The position numbers were made by a program, and so were the translations under genes. A stretch of 64,000 nt of DNA from Flavobacterium limi (lineage in GTDB: Bacteria > Bacteroidota > Bacteroidia > Flavobacteriales > Flavobacteriaceae): contig NZ_JAADZV010000001.1 of assembly GCF_010645075.1 (NCBI RefSeq), positions 806,001-870,000 of the forward strand, read 5' to 3'. Below are positions 35,710 to 43,975 of this stretch, in pieces. Under the pieces are notes generated by a model, which worked only from the letters and a program-made list of their open reading frames with translations, had not been told where the DNA came from and did not search any database. The stretch's first letter is position 1, and each line of letters begins with the position of its first letter.

Positions 35710-37119
35710 ATGGAAGAAACCAAAAGATATCTTCAGTCCTTTTTGTCCCAACATAAAATGGATATTTCTTCAGGTAAAACAGCTCTTTTTGACGAGTTTA
35801 TTGCAAATGAAGAGAATATCCTTGCAGTTAAAATAATTCAGGAAAACCAAAAAATAATCATGCAGAATTGGATTTTGAAAAACAGAATTGACGATGTTTT
35901 GACACAGACTGTAACTATTCCAAACGGTACTGTAAACAAAAAATATCAGGCGAAAATTGATTTTGATGTTTTAGGGTGGAATGATATTATTTATTTTGAG
36001 ATGAAAGGGCTTGAAAAGTCAGGACTTGAGTTTGATTTGGAGGATGAACTATTGTATGGCGTTCCTGAAATAAGCGGTGACCTGAAAATCAAAATTTTAT
36101 TTAGGATTGACGGCGAAGCAGAAGATTCTGTTTTGAATGAAAAAATAATAACACTAATTATTAATCCTGATCCGAAGTCATTGTGGAAAAATTTAGAAAG
36201 CAATAAAAATGATCCATTTTGGAAATCTGATGGCGCTGCAGTTTCAGATCAATTTTTAGACAGAAATATTGTAATTGCTTCCAAAAGAGGAAGAAGCCAT
36301 GCCAACACTGGTTCTTATAGGGAAGATGATTTTGCTTTTAAAAATTTTAGCGAAATTGGATGGAGCGTTATTGCAGTTTCAGATGGAGCGGGTTCTGCGA
36401 GCTTATCCAGAAAAGGTTCGGAATTGGCTTGTAATTCGGTTATTGATTATTTTGAACAAAATTTAAATACCTCCATTTTAAACGAATTTGATCAGGTTTT
36501 AGCTGAACATCATGCAAAAGCAACTGACGAAACATCCAAAAAAATAAGTCATTTTGTCTATGAGAATCTTTCAAAAGCGGCCTATTTTGCCCATCAGAAA
36601 ATTGAAGAAACTGCTTTGAAAAATGAATCCGATCTGAAAAATTTCCATGCAACCTTAATATTTGCCTTAATTAAAAAATATGATTTTGGCTATGCGGTTC
36701 TTACTTTCGGAGTTGGTGATTGTCCAATTGGTTTGCTGAATAAAGATCTGACAGAAATCAAACTGATGAATTGGCTTGACGTAGGTGATTTTGGAGGAGG
36801 AACACGTTTTATCACGATGCCGGAAATTTTCCAAAATGATAAATTCTCTTCAAGATTCGGTTTTAAACTTGTCGATGATTTTTCTTATTTGGTTTTAATG
36901 ACAGACGGAATTTACGATCCAAAATTTGTGGTGGAAGCAAGTCTGGAAAAAATTGAAAAGTGGAACGAATTTCTTCAGGATCTGCAAGGGAACAACGAGG
37001 ACGGAATTAAAGTTGAATTTGATAAAAATAATCCTGAAATTGCGCAGCAGCTTGCAGACTGGATGGATTTCTGGAGTCCCGGAAACCATGATGACAGAAC
37101 TCTTGCTATAATTTATTAG
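35710..37119 (+). CDS. PP2C-type Ser/Thr phosphatase (TerY-P triad)
   Basis: A 469-residue protein. The C-terminal two-thirds (about 188-469) is a PP2C phosphatase: SHANTGSYREDDFAF (ED for metal binding), SDGAGSASLS with D225, LVLMTDGIYD (T397-D399) and GNHDDRTLAIIY with D461 and D462. The N-terminal 150 residues include a segment like a He-PIG immunoglobulin-like domain (IPNGTVNKKYQAKID, then GLEFDLEDELLYGVPEISG). Such fusions are reported for Ter-associated phosphatases, to my recollection. The kinase starts 2 bases after the stop, so phosphatase and kinase are made together and probably act on one target. Confidence 0.92.
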   Translation: MEETKRYLQSFLSQHKMDISSGKTALFDEFIANEENILAVKIIQENQKIIMQNWILKNRIDDVLTQTVTIPNGTVNKKYQAKIDFDVLGWNDIIYFEMKGLEKSGLEFDLEDELLYGVPEISGDLKIKILFRIDGEAEDSVLNEKIITLIINPDPKSLWKNLESNKNDPFWKSDGAAVSDQFLDRNIVIASKRGRSHANTGSYREDDFAFKNFSEIGWSVIAVSDGAGSASLSRKGSELACNSVIDYFEQNLNTSILNEFDQVLAEHHAKATDETSKKISHFVYENLSKAAYFAHQKIEETALKNESDLKNFHATLIFALIKKYDFGYAVLTFGVGDCPIGLLNKDLTEIKLMNWLDVGDFGGGTRFITMPEIFQNDKFSSRFGFKLVDDFSYLVLMTDGIYDPKFVVEASLEKIEKWNEFLQDLQGNNEDGIKVEFDKNNPEIAQQLADWMDFWSPGNHDDRTLAIIY

Positions 37120-37121
37120 AC

Positions 37122-38633
37122 ATGAATACGATTACTGTAAAATCAATTAATGACTCTGCAAAAACCTATCAGTTTGTCGATAACGGTGAACCGATGCGTG
37201 GTGGTGTAAAGGATGTTTATTTTAGTCCTGATAAAAGATATGTAGTAGCTATTTTTAGGGAAAAATTAGATTTTAATCAAAAAGAGAGACTACAAAGGAT
37301 AACCAATAAGTATTTAGCTCAGATTCAAAACGGAGAAGCAGGCGATTATTATTTGAAAGAAGTGTACCGATGGCCTACGGATGTTATTGATTATAATGGA
37401 TTAACAGGAATTGTTGTTCCGATTTACGATGCTAAATTTTTCTTTAAAAAAGGATATGAAACGAGTGATTTAATTCAGGGGAAAGAAAAAAACGGAAAAT
37501 GGTTTGCAGGGTCTAAATTCAGAAATCCGGCATTTCCGCTTCGTGTTGCGAAATCAGAATTAGGGGATTGGCTAAGTTATTTTCAGGTTTGTGTTAACTT
37601 AACCCGCGGCGTAAAAAAAATGCATGCAATGGGATTGGCACATTCTGATTTGTCTTATAACAATGTTTTGATAGATCCGATTCAGAAGTCAGCTTGTATG
37701 ATCGATCTAGACGGATTGGTAGTTCCGGGATTATTTCCGGCAGAAGTTATCGGAACAGCAGAATTTATTGCGCCAGAAGTGCTTTCTACCAAGCATCTTG
37801 ATAAAGCCGATCCGAACCGAAAACTACCAAGCCGATTAACCGACTTACATGCGCTCCCGGTTTTAATTTATATGTTTTTGCTTCACCGTCATCCGCTAAA
37901 AGGCGGAAAAGTACACGATCTGGATACCGAAAAAGATGATTTGTTGTCGATGGGCGAAAAAGCAATGTTTATTGAGCATCCAACAGACCCTATGAACCGT
38001 CCAAAACTCAATCAGGTTTCTAAATGGGATTTGCCCTGGGCAGATATTGATAAACTGCCTTATACACTTACAGGGCCGTACTTGAAAACCTTATTTGATA
38101 AAGTTTTTATTGACGGACTACACAATCCGATGCAGCGTCCAAATGCAGAAGAATGGGAAATTGCTTTATTAAAAACAACCGATCTAATGCAGAAATGCCA
38201 CAACGTTTCCTGCGAGCAGAAATGGTATGTTTTTGACAATACAAACAGTCCAAAATGCCCGTTCTGTGGAACACCGCACAAAGGAACTCTTCCGGTTTTG
38301 GATTTGTATTATCAGTTTCAGGAAACAACATGGAAACCCGAAAATCACAGATTAATGGTTTATAACGATCAATATTTGTTTCAATGGCATGTTAATCGTA
38401 ATATTGCCAGAAATGAGAAATTAACCCAGCTTCAAAAAGTGCCTGTAGGTTATTTTACTTTTTTTAATGATAAGTGGGTGTTAGTCAATCAAAAACTGAC
38501 TTCACTGAAGGATTTAACCGAAGACAAGGAGATTCCAATAGGGACAATGGTGGAGCTTACTCACGGGAAAAAAATACTGCTTTCCAGTGAAGAGGGAGGA
38601 AGAGTGATAGTAGTAACGATGGCCAATACATAA
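37122..38633 (+). CDS. Divergent Ser/Thr protein kinase (TerY-P triad)
   Basis: A 503-residue kinase-fold protein. The catalytic loop is HSDLSYNN (174-181, equivalent to HRDLxxxN), the DFG equivalent is IDLDG (194-198), and an APE motif is present at 217-219 (IAPEV). The start of the N-lobe is GGVKDVYFSPDKRYVVAIFRE; the usual VAIK lysine appears as VAIF, so the catalytic Lys is absent or shifted. The C-terminal region has a zinc-ribbon with C359, C364, C379 and C382, followed by a beta-rich end. Published TerY-P triads combine a vWA, PP2C and kinase; activity needs testing. Confidence 0.9.
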   Translation: MNTITVKSINDSAKTYQFVDNGEPMRGGVKDVYFSPDKRYVVAIFREKLDFNQKERLQRITNKYLAQIQNGEAGDYYLKEVYRWPTDVIDYNGLTGIVVPIYDAKFFFKKGYETSDLIQGKEKNGKWFAGSKFRNPAFPLRVAKSELGDWLSYFQVCVNLTRGVKKMHAMGLAHSDLSYNNVLIDPIQKSACMIDLDGLVVPGLFPAEVIGTAEFIAPEVLSTKHLDKADPNRKLPSRLTDLHALPVLIYMFLLHRHPLKGGKVHDLDTEKDDLLSMGEKAMFIEHPTDPMNRPKLNQVSKWDLPWADIDKLPYTLTGPYLKTLFDKVFIDGLHNPMQRPNAEEWEIALLKTTDLMQKCHNVSCEQKWYVFDNTNSPKCPFCGTPHKGTLPVLDLYYQFQETTWKPENHRLMVYNDQYLFQWHVNRNIARNEKLTQLQKVPVGYFTFFNDKWVLVNQKLTSLKDLTEDKEIPIGTMVELTHGKKILLSSEEGGRVIVVTMANT

Positions 38634-38663
38634 TTTTAAAATTTAACTTAATTAATATTTCAA

Positions 38664-39662
38664 ATGAATCAACACCCCATTTTTTCGGAACATCCCGGTT
38701 TAGTTATCGTTTTTGCGGTTGCAGTACTTATTATGCTATTGCTGGATTTAGGAATTTTCAACAAAAAAAGTCACGTAGTAACCAATAAAGAAGCGATTAC
38801 CTGGTCATTGGTCTGGATAAGTTTAGCCATGATTTTCAGTGGTTTGGTATATCATTTTGCAGGTGCAGCAAAATTCTATGAATTTCAGTCGGCATACTGG
38901 ATTGAAAAAGCACTTTCTGTAGATAACCTGTTTGTTTTTATATTGGTTTTTAAATTTTTTGATGTACAAAACGAGAATAAACACAAAGTTTTATTCTGGG
39001 GGATTATCGGAGCATTGGTTTTACGTGCGATTTTCATATTCTCAGGGGCTTTCTTAATTGAGCTAACGTACTTAAACAAGCTTTTAGGCTTAGCAGGTAT
39101 AGAAGGGTTCAAATACGATATTAACTTAATCATGACTGCTTTTGGATTATTCCTTGTGTATGCAGGAATCAAATCCTGGTCTGCAGGCGATGATGATGAC
39201 GAAGAAGATTACAACAATACAAGAGGAGCGAAACTGATTAGAAAGTTTTTCAGCGTTTCTGATAAATATGATGGTGACAAATTCTTCACATACGAAAACG
39301 GAAAAAAATTAGCAACGCCGCTTTTAGTAGTAGTAGCAGTAATTGAATTTACAGATTTATTATTCGCAGTAGATTCTATTCCGGCAATTTTCGCTATTTC
39401 AAACGATCCGTTTATCCTTTATACATCTAATATTTTTGCAATTTTAGGATTAAGAGCTTTGTTCTTTTTATTGGATAACTTTATTCACTTATTTAGTAAA
39501 CTGCAATATGGACTGGCAATTATTCTTTCTTTCATTGGTATAAAAATGATTATTGCACCATTTTATCACATCGAATCCATTTATTCACTAATTGTTATTG
39601 GAGGTATTCTTGTAATATCGGTATTGTTATCCGTGCTGTTACCTGAATCAAAAGAAGAATAA
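38664..39662 (+). CDS. terC: TerC-family integral membrane protein
   Basis: A 332-residue inner-membrane protein with about seven to nine hydrophobic segments. Conserved acidic membrane motifs are WIEKALSVDNLFVFILV and VIEFTDLLFAVDSIPAIF, the TerC signature. Cytosolic loops carry acidic DDDDEED. TerC members are linked to metal export or metallation of exported enzymes (manganese in some lineages, family knowledge) and to tellurite resistance. It is the last gene in the Ter block, 30 bases after the kinase; a strong terminator follows. Confidence 0.95.
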   Translation: MNQHPIFSEHPGLVIVFAVAVLIMLLLDLGIFNKKSHVVTNKEAITWSLVWISLAMIFSGLVYHFAGAAKFYEFQSAYWIEKALSVDNLFVFILVFKFFDVQNENKHKVLFWGIIGALVLRAIFIFSGAFLIELTYLNKLLGLAGIEGFKYDINLIMTAFGLFLVYAGIKSWSAGDDDDEEDYNNTRGAKLIRKFFSVSDKYDGDKFFTYENGKKLATPLLVVVAVIEFTDLLFAVDSIPAIFAISNDPFILYTSNIFAILGLRALFFLLDNFIHLFSKLQYGLAIILSFIGIKMIIAPFYHIESIYSLIVIGGILVISVLLSVLLPESKEE

Positions 39663-39680
39663 TGAAATTTAGATAAATAG

Positions 39681-39720
39681 AAACGGATGGAAAACTGAAA
39701 TGATTTCCATCCGTTTTTTT
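39681..39720 (+). terminator. Rho-independent terminator of the Ter cluster
   Basis: AAACGGATGGAAA (39681-39693) pairs perfectly with TTTCCATCCGTTT (39704-39716), followed by T. It lies 19 bases after the terC stop and marks the end of the block. Confidence 0.93.
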
Positions 39721-39811
39721 ATGGTTAGAACTGAAGCTTTGTGATTTATAAGCTGAAAATGACAAGTTATTCGTTTTCAAAAGGACAGTCAAAACTTTCA
39801 ATTAATTGTCA

Positions 39812-39819
39812 TACTTTTG
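39812..39819 (+). promoter_or_regulatory. -7 element (TACTTTTG) upstream of the ABC-F gene
   Basis: An exact match to TAnnTTTG, 65 bases before the ATG at 39885. No TTG is at the expected -33 position. Confidence 0.4.
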
Positions 39820-39884
39820 CACTTTCAAAAAGTAAAGTAATAAGGTGCTTAAATCTTTATTGCTGATACTGATAGTCACAAATT

Positions 39885-41801
39885 ATGCTTAATATACACA
39901 ATCTTTCAGTTTCTTTTGGAGGAACTTATTTATTTGAAGAAGTTACTTTTCGTTTAGGTGCAGGAGACCGCGTAGGTCTTGTTGGTAAAAACGGAGCGGG
40001 TAAATCCACCATGTTAAAAATGCTTGCAGGAGATTTTAAACCTGATTCGGGAGTTATTTCGCAGGAGAAAGACATTCGAATGGGTTTTTTGCGCCAGGAT
40101 ATTGATTTTGAACAAGGAAGAACAGTTTTGGAGGAAGCTTATGAAGCTTTTACTGAAATTAAGGTGGTAGAAAAAAAACTGGAAGAAATCAATCATCAAT
40201 TGGTTACCAGAACCGATTATGAAAGTGAAGAATACAGCCAGATTATAGAAGATTTATCTGATTATACCCATCGTTTTGACCTTTTGGGAGGTTACAATTA
40301 TGTAGGGGATACAGAAAAAATTCTTTTAGGTCTTGGGTTCAAAAGAGAAGTTTTCAATAACCAGACCGAAACCTTTTCAGGGGGATGGAGAATGCGTATT
40401 GAGCTGGCTAAATTATTATTACAATCCAATGATGTTTTATTGCTGGATGAGCCAACCAACCACTTAGATATCGAAAGTATCATTTGGTTAGAAAATTTCC
40501 TTCGTAATTATCCGGGAGTTGTAGTAATCGTTTCGCACGATAAAATGTTTTTGGATAATGTGACAAATCGTACTATCGAAATTTCATTAGGAAAAGCATA
40601 CGATTTCAATAAGCCGTATTCGCAGTATTTAGAATTGCGTCACGAAATTCGCGAAAAGCAATTGGCAACTCAGAAAAATCAGCAGAAAAAAATTGAAGAA
40701 ACCGAAAAATTAATCGAGAAGTTCCGTGCCAAAGCTTCAAAAGCTTCCATGGCGCAGTCGTTGATTAAAAAACTGGATAAAGTAGAACGGATTGAAGTTG
40801 ATGAAGACGATAATTCGGTTATGAATATTTCTTTTCCCGTTTCAAAAGAACCAGGAAAAGTAGTTATAGAAGCCGAACATGTAACCAAAGCTTACGGAGA
40901 TAAAACGATTCTTAAAGATATTAGTTTGTTGGTTGAACGCGGAAGTAAAATTGCTTTTGTCGGCCAGAACGGACAAGGAAAATCGACTTTCATTAAAGCG
41001 CTTGTAAATGAGTTTGAGTACCAGGGAAATATCAAACTAGGACATAATGTACAATTAGGATATTTTGCTCAGAATCAAGCGGAATATTTAGACGGTGAAA
41101 TCACCTTACTGCAGACTATGGAAGATGCAGCAACCGATACTAACCGTATGAAAGTCCGCGATATGCTCGGTTCTTTCCTGTTTCGTGGAGATGATGTAGA
41201 GAAAAAAGTAAAGGTGCTTTCCGGAGGAGAGCGTAATCGTCTGGCGCTTTGTAAACTGCTTCTTCAGCCAATCAATGTATTGCTGATGGATGAGCCTACG
41301 AACCACTTAGATATCAAATCTAAGAATGTTTTAAAAGCCGCGTTACAAAAATTTGGAGGAACCCTTTTACTGGTTTCTCACGACAGGGATTTTCTTCAGG
41401 GAATGTCAAATATCGTTTACGAATTCAAAGATCAGAAAATCAAGGAATATTTAGGTGATATCAACTTTTTCTTAGAACAGCGTAATCTCGAAAACATGCG
41501 TGAAGTCGAGAAAAAAGATGTTGTAAAAGCAGCAGCTCCGGTAAAAGAAACCAACAAAGTTTCATACGAAGATCAGAAAAAAACAAAAACGCTTCAAAAC
41601 AGATTAAGCAAAATCGAAAGTCAGATTCAGCAATTAGAAAAAGACATTCAGCACGACGATAAAATGCTGGCTTCAAATTATGATAAACATATCGAAGACG
41701 CCTCATTTTTTACCGCATACAATAAAAAGAAAGCAGATTTAGATCAATTGCTTATGGATTGGGAAATCGTTCAGGAAGAGATTGATAATTTTAATGCTTA
41801 A
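39885..41801 (+). CDS. ABC-F family ATPase
   Basis: A 638-residue soluble protein with two ABC ATPase domains and no membrane segments. Domain 1 has Walker A VGKNGAGKST and signature FSGGWRMRIELAKLLL with LLLDEPTNHLDIES; domain 2 has VGQNGQGKST and LSGGERNRLALCKLLL with MDEPTNHLDIKS. The linker contains the charged helical 'KKIEETEKLIEKFRAKASKA' region, and the C-terminal end is a coiled coil. ABC-F proteins act on ribosomes (Uup, EttA or antibiotic-protection types); which type this is cannot be read from sequence. It sits downstream of the Ter terminator as a separate unit. Confidence 0.95.
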   Translation: MLNIHNLSVSFGGTYLFEEVTFRLGAGDRVGLVGKNGAGKSTMLKMLAGDFKPDSGVISQEKDIRMGFLRQDIDFEQGRTVLEEAYEAFTEIKVVEKKLEEINHQLVTRTDYESEEYSQIIEDLSDYTHRFDLLGGYNYVGDTEKILLGLGFKREVFNNQTETFSGGWRMRIELAKLLLQSNDVLLLDEPTNHLDIESIIWLENFLRNYPGVVVIVSHDKMFLDNVTNRTIEISLGKAYDFNKPYSQYLELRHEIREKQLATQKNQQKKIEETEKLIEKFRAKASKASMAQSLIKKLDKVERIEVDEDDNSVMNISFPVSKEPGKVVIEAEHVTKAYGDKTILKDISLLVERGSKIAFVGQNGQGKSTFIKALVNEFEYQGNIKLGHNVQLGYFAQNQAEYLDGEITLLQTMEDAATDTNRMKVRDMLGSFLFRGDDVEKKVKVLSGGERNRLALCKLLLQPINVLLMDEPTNHLDIKSKNVLKAALQKFGGTLLLVSHDRDFLQGMSNIVYEFKDQKIKEYLGDINFFLEQRNLENMREVEKKDVVKAAAPVKETNKVSYEDQKKTKTLQNRLSKIESQIQQLEKDIQHDDKMLASNYDKHIEDASFFTAYNKKKADLDQLLMDWEIVQEEIDNFNA

Positions 41802-41811
41802 AATATTTTTC

Positions 41812-42002
41812 GGGAGCTATTTCCAGCTTTCCGTTTCAAGTCCTCACAAAAGAGGCTGTATTTCTAATGTTGCAAAAAGAGCTTCTTCCAGTCGTTTTTT
41901 TTCAACAAGAAATACGGCCTTTTTGCTCCGGGCTTTTCACTTCAAATGAAATTCACTGAACTCCGAATAAAATAAAATTATAGTGAAGTAATCTGGGCTA
42001 GG
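41812..42002. repeat. Structured intergenic repeat, copy 2
   Basis: A relative of the element at 14517-14660, 10 bases after the ABC-F stop. Shared flanks are GGGAGCTATTTCCAGCT, TCCGTTTCAAGTCCTCA, then GGGCTTTTCACTTCAA and GGGCTAGG. Hairpin: outer stem 41847-41865 with 41908-41925, inner stem 41869-41879 with 41894-41906. The arms differ from copy 1 in sequence but pair in the same way. An extra 50-base insert near the 3' end holds a small hairpin (TTCACT 41952-41957 with AGTGAA 41982-41987). No ORF. Confidence 0.75.
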
Positions 42003-42074
42003 AGTTTCCGGTTTTTAAGTTTGATTGTTTCATATTTCAGGTCTCCAACTCATAACTTTTCAACCTAATATTCT

Positions 42075-43037
42075 TTATTTAATAATCTCAATAGATTTTG
42101 AATGCATAATCGCTTCACTGCTTTCTTTAAAGTAACAGGCAGAAACATCAAGCGATTCTAAATTCTTCATGATTTTTTTGACTTCCGATTTTTGACTTTT
42201 ACCGGTTTGTCTGATATAAACGGCAATTACCGTAACCGGAAATATTTTGCAGATTTGCTCATACAGAAACGGGTCATGTTGTGAATCATCTCCCAACAAT
42301 ACATATTTGAGATTCGGATAGAACTCCAATACATGTTTTATTTTGTCAAATTTATGATTGTGGTCACCACGTCCGCTCATGAAAAAATCGGTAATGCCTC
42401 TTTTAATATCCTTCAATAAAATGACGGCTCTGGGCAACTGATGTATTTTGGTAAATTTTACAATAAACCGGTATAAATTCCATTCGCTGCTTGAGATATA
42501 AAAAAAAGCATTCTGTTCGTCCTTATTATTTCTTCCAGCGGAACTTAAAGCCTGATAATGCGGAACAACATCTTTAAACACTTTTCGGTCATTTACATTT
42601 TTAAATAATAGAATATAAATTTTCCTAAAGATGTTTTTTGTATGCGAAATCAAAAAAGTATCATCGATATCAGATATGATTCCAAGGTTTCCATCATGAG
42701 GTCTTATAAAACTACCTTTGCAGGAAATCTTTTCTGATTTGTATTTAATGCTGACTTCATATTCCATCCATCCAAAATTAAATTCCTTTTCAAGCGGAAT
42801 ACAAAACTTGAAATAACCATCGTCTAAAGTTTTGGTATGGATTTCTTTTTCACCAAATTTCAGGTAAATATCAAAATTTTGAATCGTTTTTATCCTGAAC
42901 TGATTAATAATTGAGCGTGCATTTTTTAAGTTTTTCTTCTGAAAATCATACTTGTACGTTCTCTTAAAAACATGCCCCATTACAATTAATTCCTGTTCAT
43001 TGGCATAACCCCGATATAATTGTAAAATTGGTTTCAT
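42075..43037 (-). CDS. App1-like phosphatidate phosphatase (DUF2183)
   Basis: A 320-residue protein. The middle domain (about 115-280) has the DxDxT catalytic motif SDIDDTFLIS with D123, D125 and T127, then AFFYISSSEWNLYRFI and a later GDDSQHDPFLYEQI segment. This is the DUF2183 (App1, phosphatidate phosphatase) pattern, a HAD-type phosphatase that makes diacylglycerol from phosphatidate in yeast. Residues 1-110 look like a beta-rich domain. The stop lies near copy 2 of the intergenic repeat. It is divergent from a lipid kinase gene, with 62 bases between the starts. Confidence 0.82.
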   Translation of the reverse strand: MKPILQLYRGYANEQELIVMGHVFKRTYKYDFQKKNLKNARSIINQFRIKTIQNFDIYLKFGEKEIHTKTLDDGYFKFCIPLEKEFNFGWMEYEVSIKYKSEKISCKGSFIRPHDGNLGIISDIDDTFLISHTKNIFRKIYILLFKNVNDRKVFKDVVPHYQALSSAGRNNKDEQNAFFYISSSEWNLYRFIVKFTKIHQLPRAVILLKDIKRGITDFFMSGRGDHNHKFDKIKHVLEFYPNLKYVLLGDDSQHDPFLYEQICKIFPVTVIAVYIRQTGKSQKSEVKKIMKNLESLDVSACYFKESSEAIMHSKSIEIIK

Positions 43038-43099
43038 TAATTGCGTATATTTATGTAACTGTAATTTAATTATTTTAATTGGTTTTTAAATAGAAAATT

Positions 43100-43969
43100 T
43101 TGAAAAAGAATATCATATTCGTTGTAAACCCTATTTCAGGAGACCTTGATAAATCTGATTTGATCGAGGCGGTACAGGAGTTTGCGACTACAAATAATTT
43201 TGATTTAGAGGTATATGAAACTACCGGAAAAAATGATGCGAAAAAAATACAAGCCTTGTATGATCAGTACAATCCGGAACGAATTGTAGTAGCCGGAGGT
43301 GACGGAACTATTAAGATGGTAGCCGAAGCAATGGAAGAGCACGATGTTATTATTGGTATTTTGCCTGCCGGTTCTGCTAACGGACTTTCTGTTGATTTAA
43401 ACCTGCCATCAACAATTGAAGAGAACCTTAAAATTGCCTTTTTGAACCATTATATCGAAATGGATATGATTTGTATAAACGGTAAAAAAAGTATTCATTT
43501 AAGCGATTTAGGATTAAATGCTGACCTCGTTAAAAATTATGAAGAAAGCGATGTACGTGGTTTTTGGGGTTATGCTTTGCAGGCGTTTACGACCTTGACA
43601 GAGTCCAACGAACCATTTGTTGCGACTATTAAAGCAAATAAAAAAACAGTTGAACATACAGCAAGAATGATTGTTATTGCTAATTCTCAAAAGTATGGGA
43701 CAGGTGTAACCATCAATCCCAATGGAGCTATGAACGACGGTAAATTTGAATTGGTCATCCTGAAAAACCTTGATTTGTTCCTTATCGGAAAGATAATTAC
43801 CGGTAACATGCCGATCGATTCTGAGGATGTGGTTATTATCTCTACAGATCAGGCGACTATAGAAACGGATTATCCGGTGAGTTTTCAGATCGATGGTGAA
43901 TACTGTGGAGCGCAGAAGTCATTGGAAATCCATATTCTGTACAAACAAATGAAAATTGCTATTCCGTAA
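43100..43969 (+). CDS. Diacylglycerol kinase / YegS-like lipid kinase
   Basis: A 289-residue protein of the DAGK catalytic family. It starts with the NPISG motif (10-14) and has GGDGT (66-70, VVAGGDGTIKMVAEA), the PAGSANGLS segment (GSAN equivalent of GTGN) and a C-terminal DGEYCG region. Members phosphorylate diacylglycerol or related lipids. The start is TTG at 43100, just before the NPISG motif at the normal distance. The neighbour across the divergent gap is a predicted phosphatidate phosphatase, the reverse reaction. Confidence 0.92.
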   Translation: MKKNIIFVVNPISGDLDKSDLIEAVQEFATTNNFDLEVYETTGKNDAKKIQALYDQYNPERIVVAGGDGTIKMVAEAMEEHDVIIGILPAGSANGLSVDLNLPSTIEENLKIAFLNHYIEMDMICINGKKSIHLSDLGLNADLVKNYEESDVRGFWGYALQAFTTLTESNEPFVATIKANKKTVEHTARMIVIANSQKYGTGVTINPNGAMNDGKFELVILKNLDLFLIGKIITGNMPIDSEDVVIISTDQATIETDYPVSFQIDGEYCGAQKSLEIHILYKQMKIAIP

Positions 43970-43975
43970 AAGATA

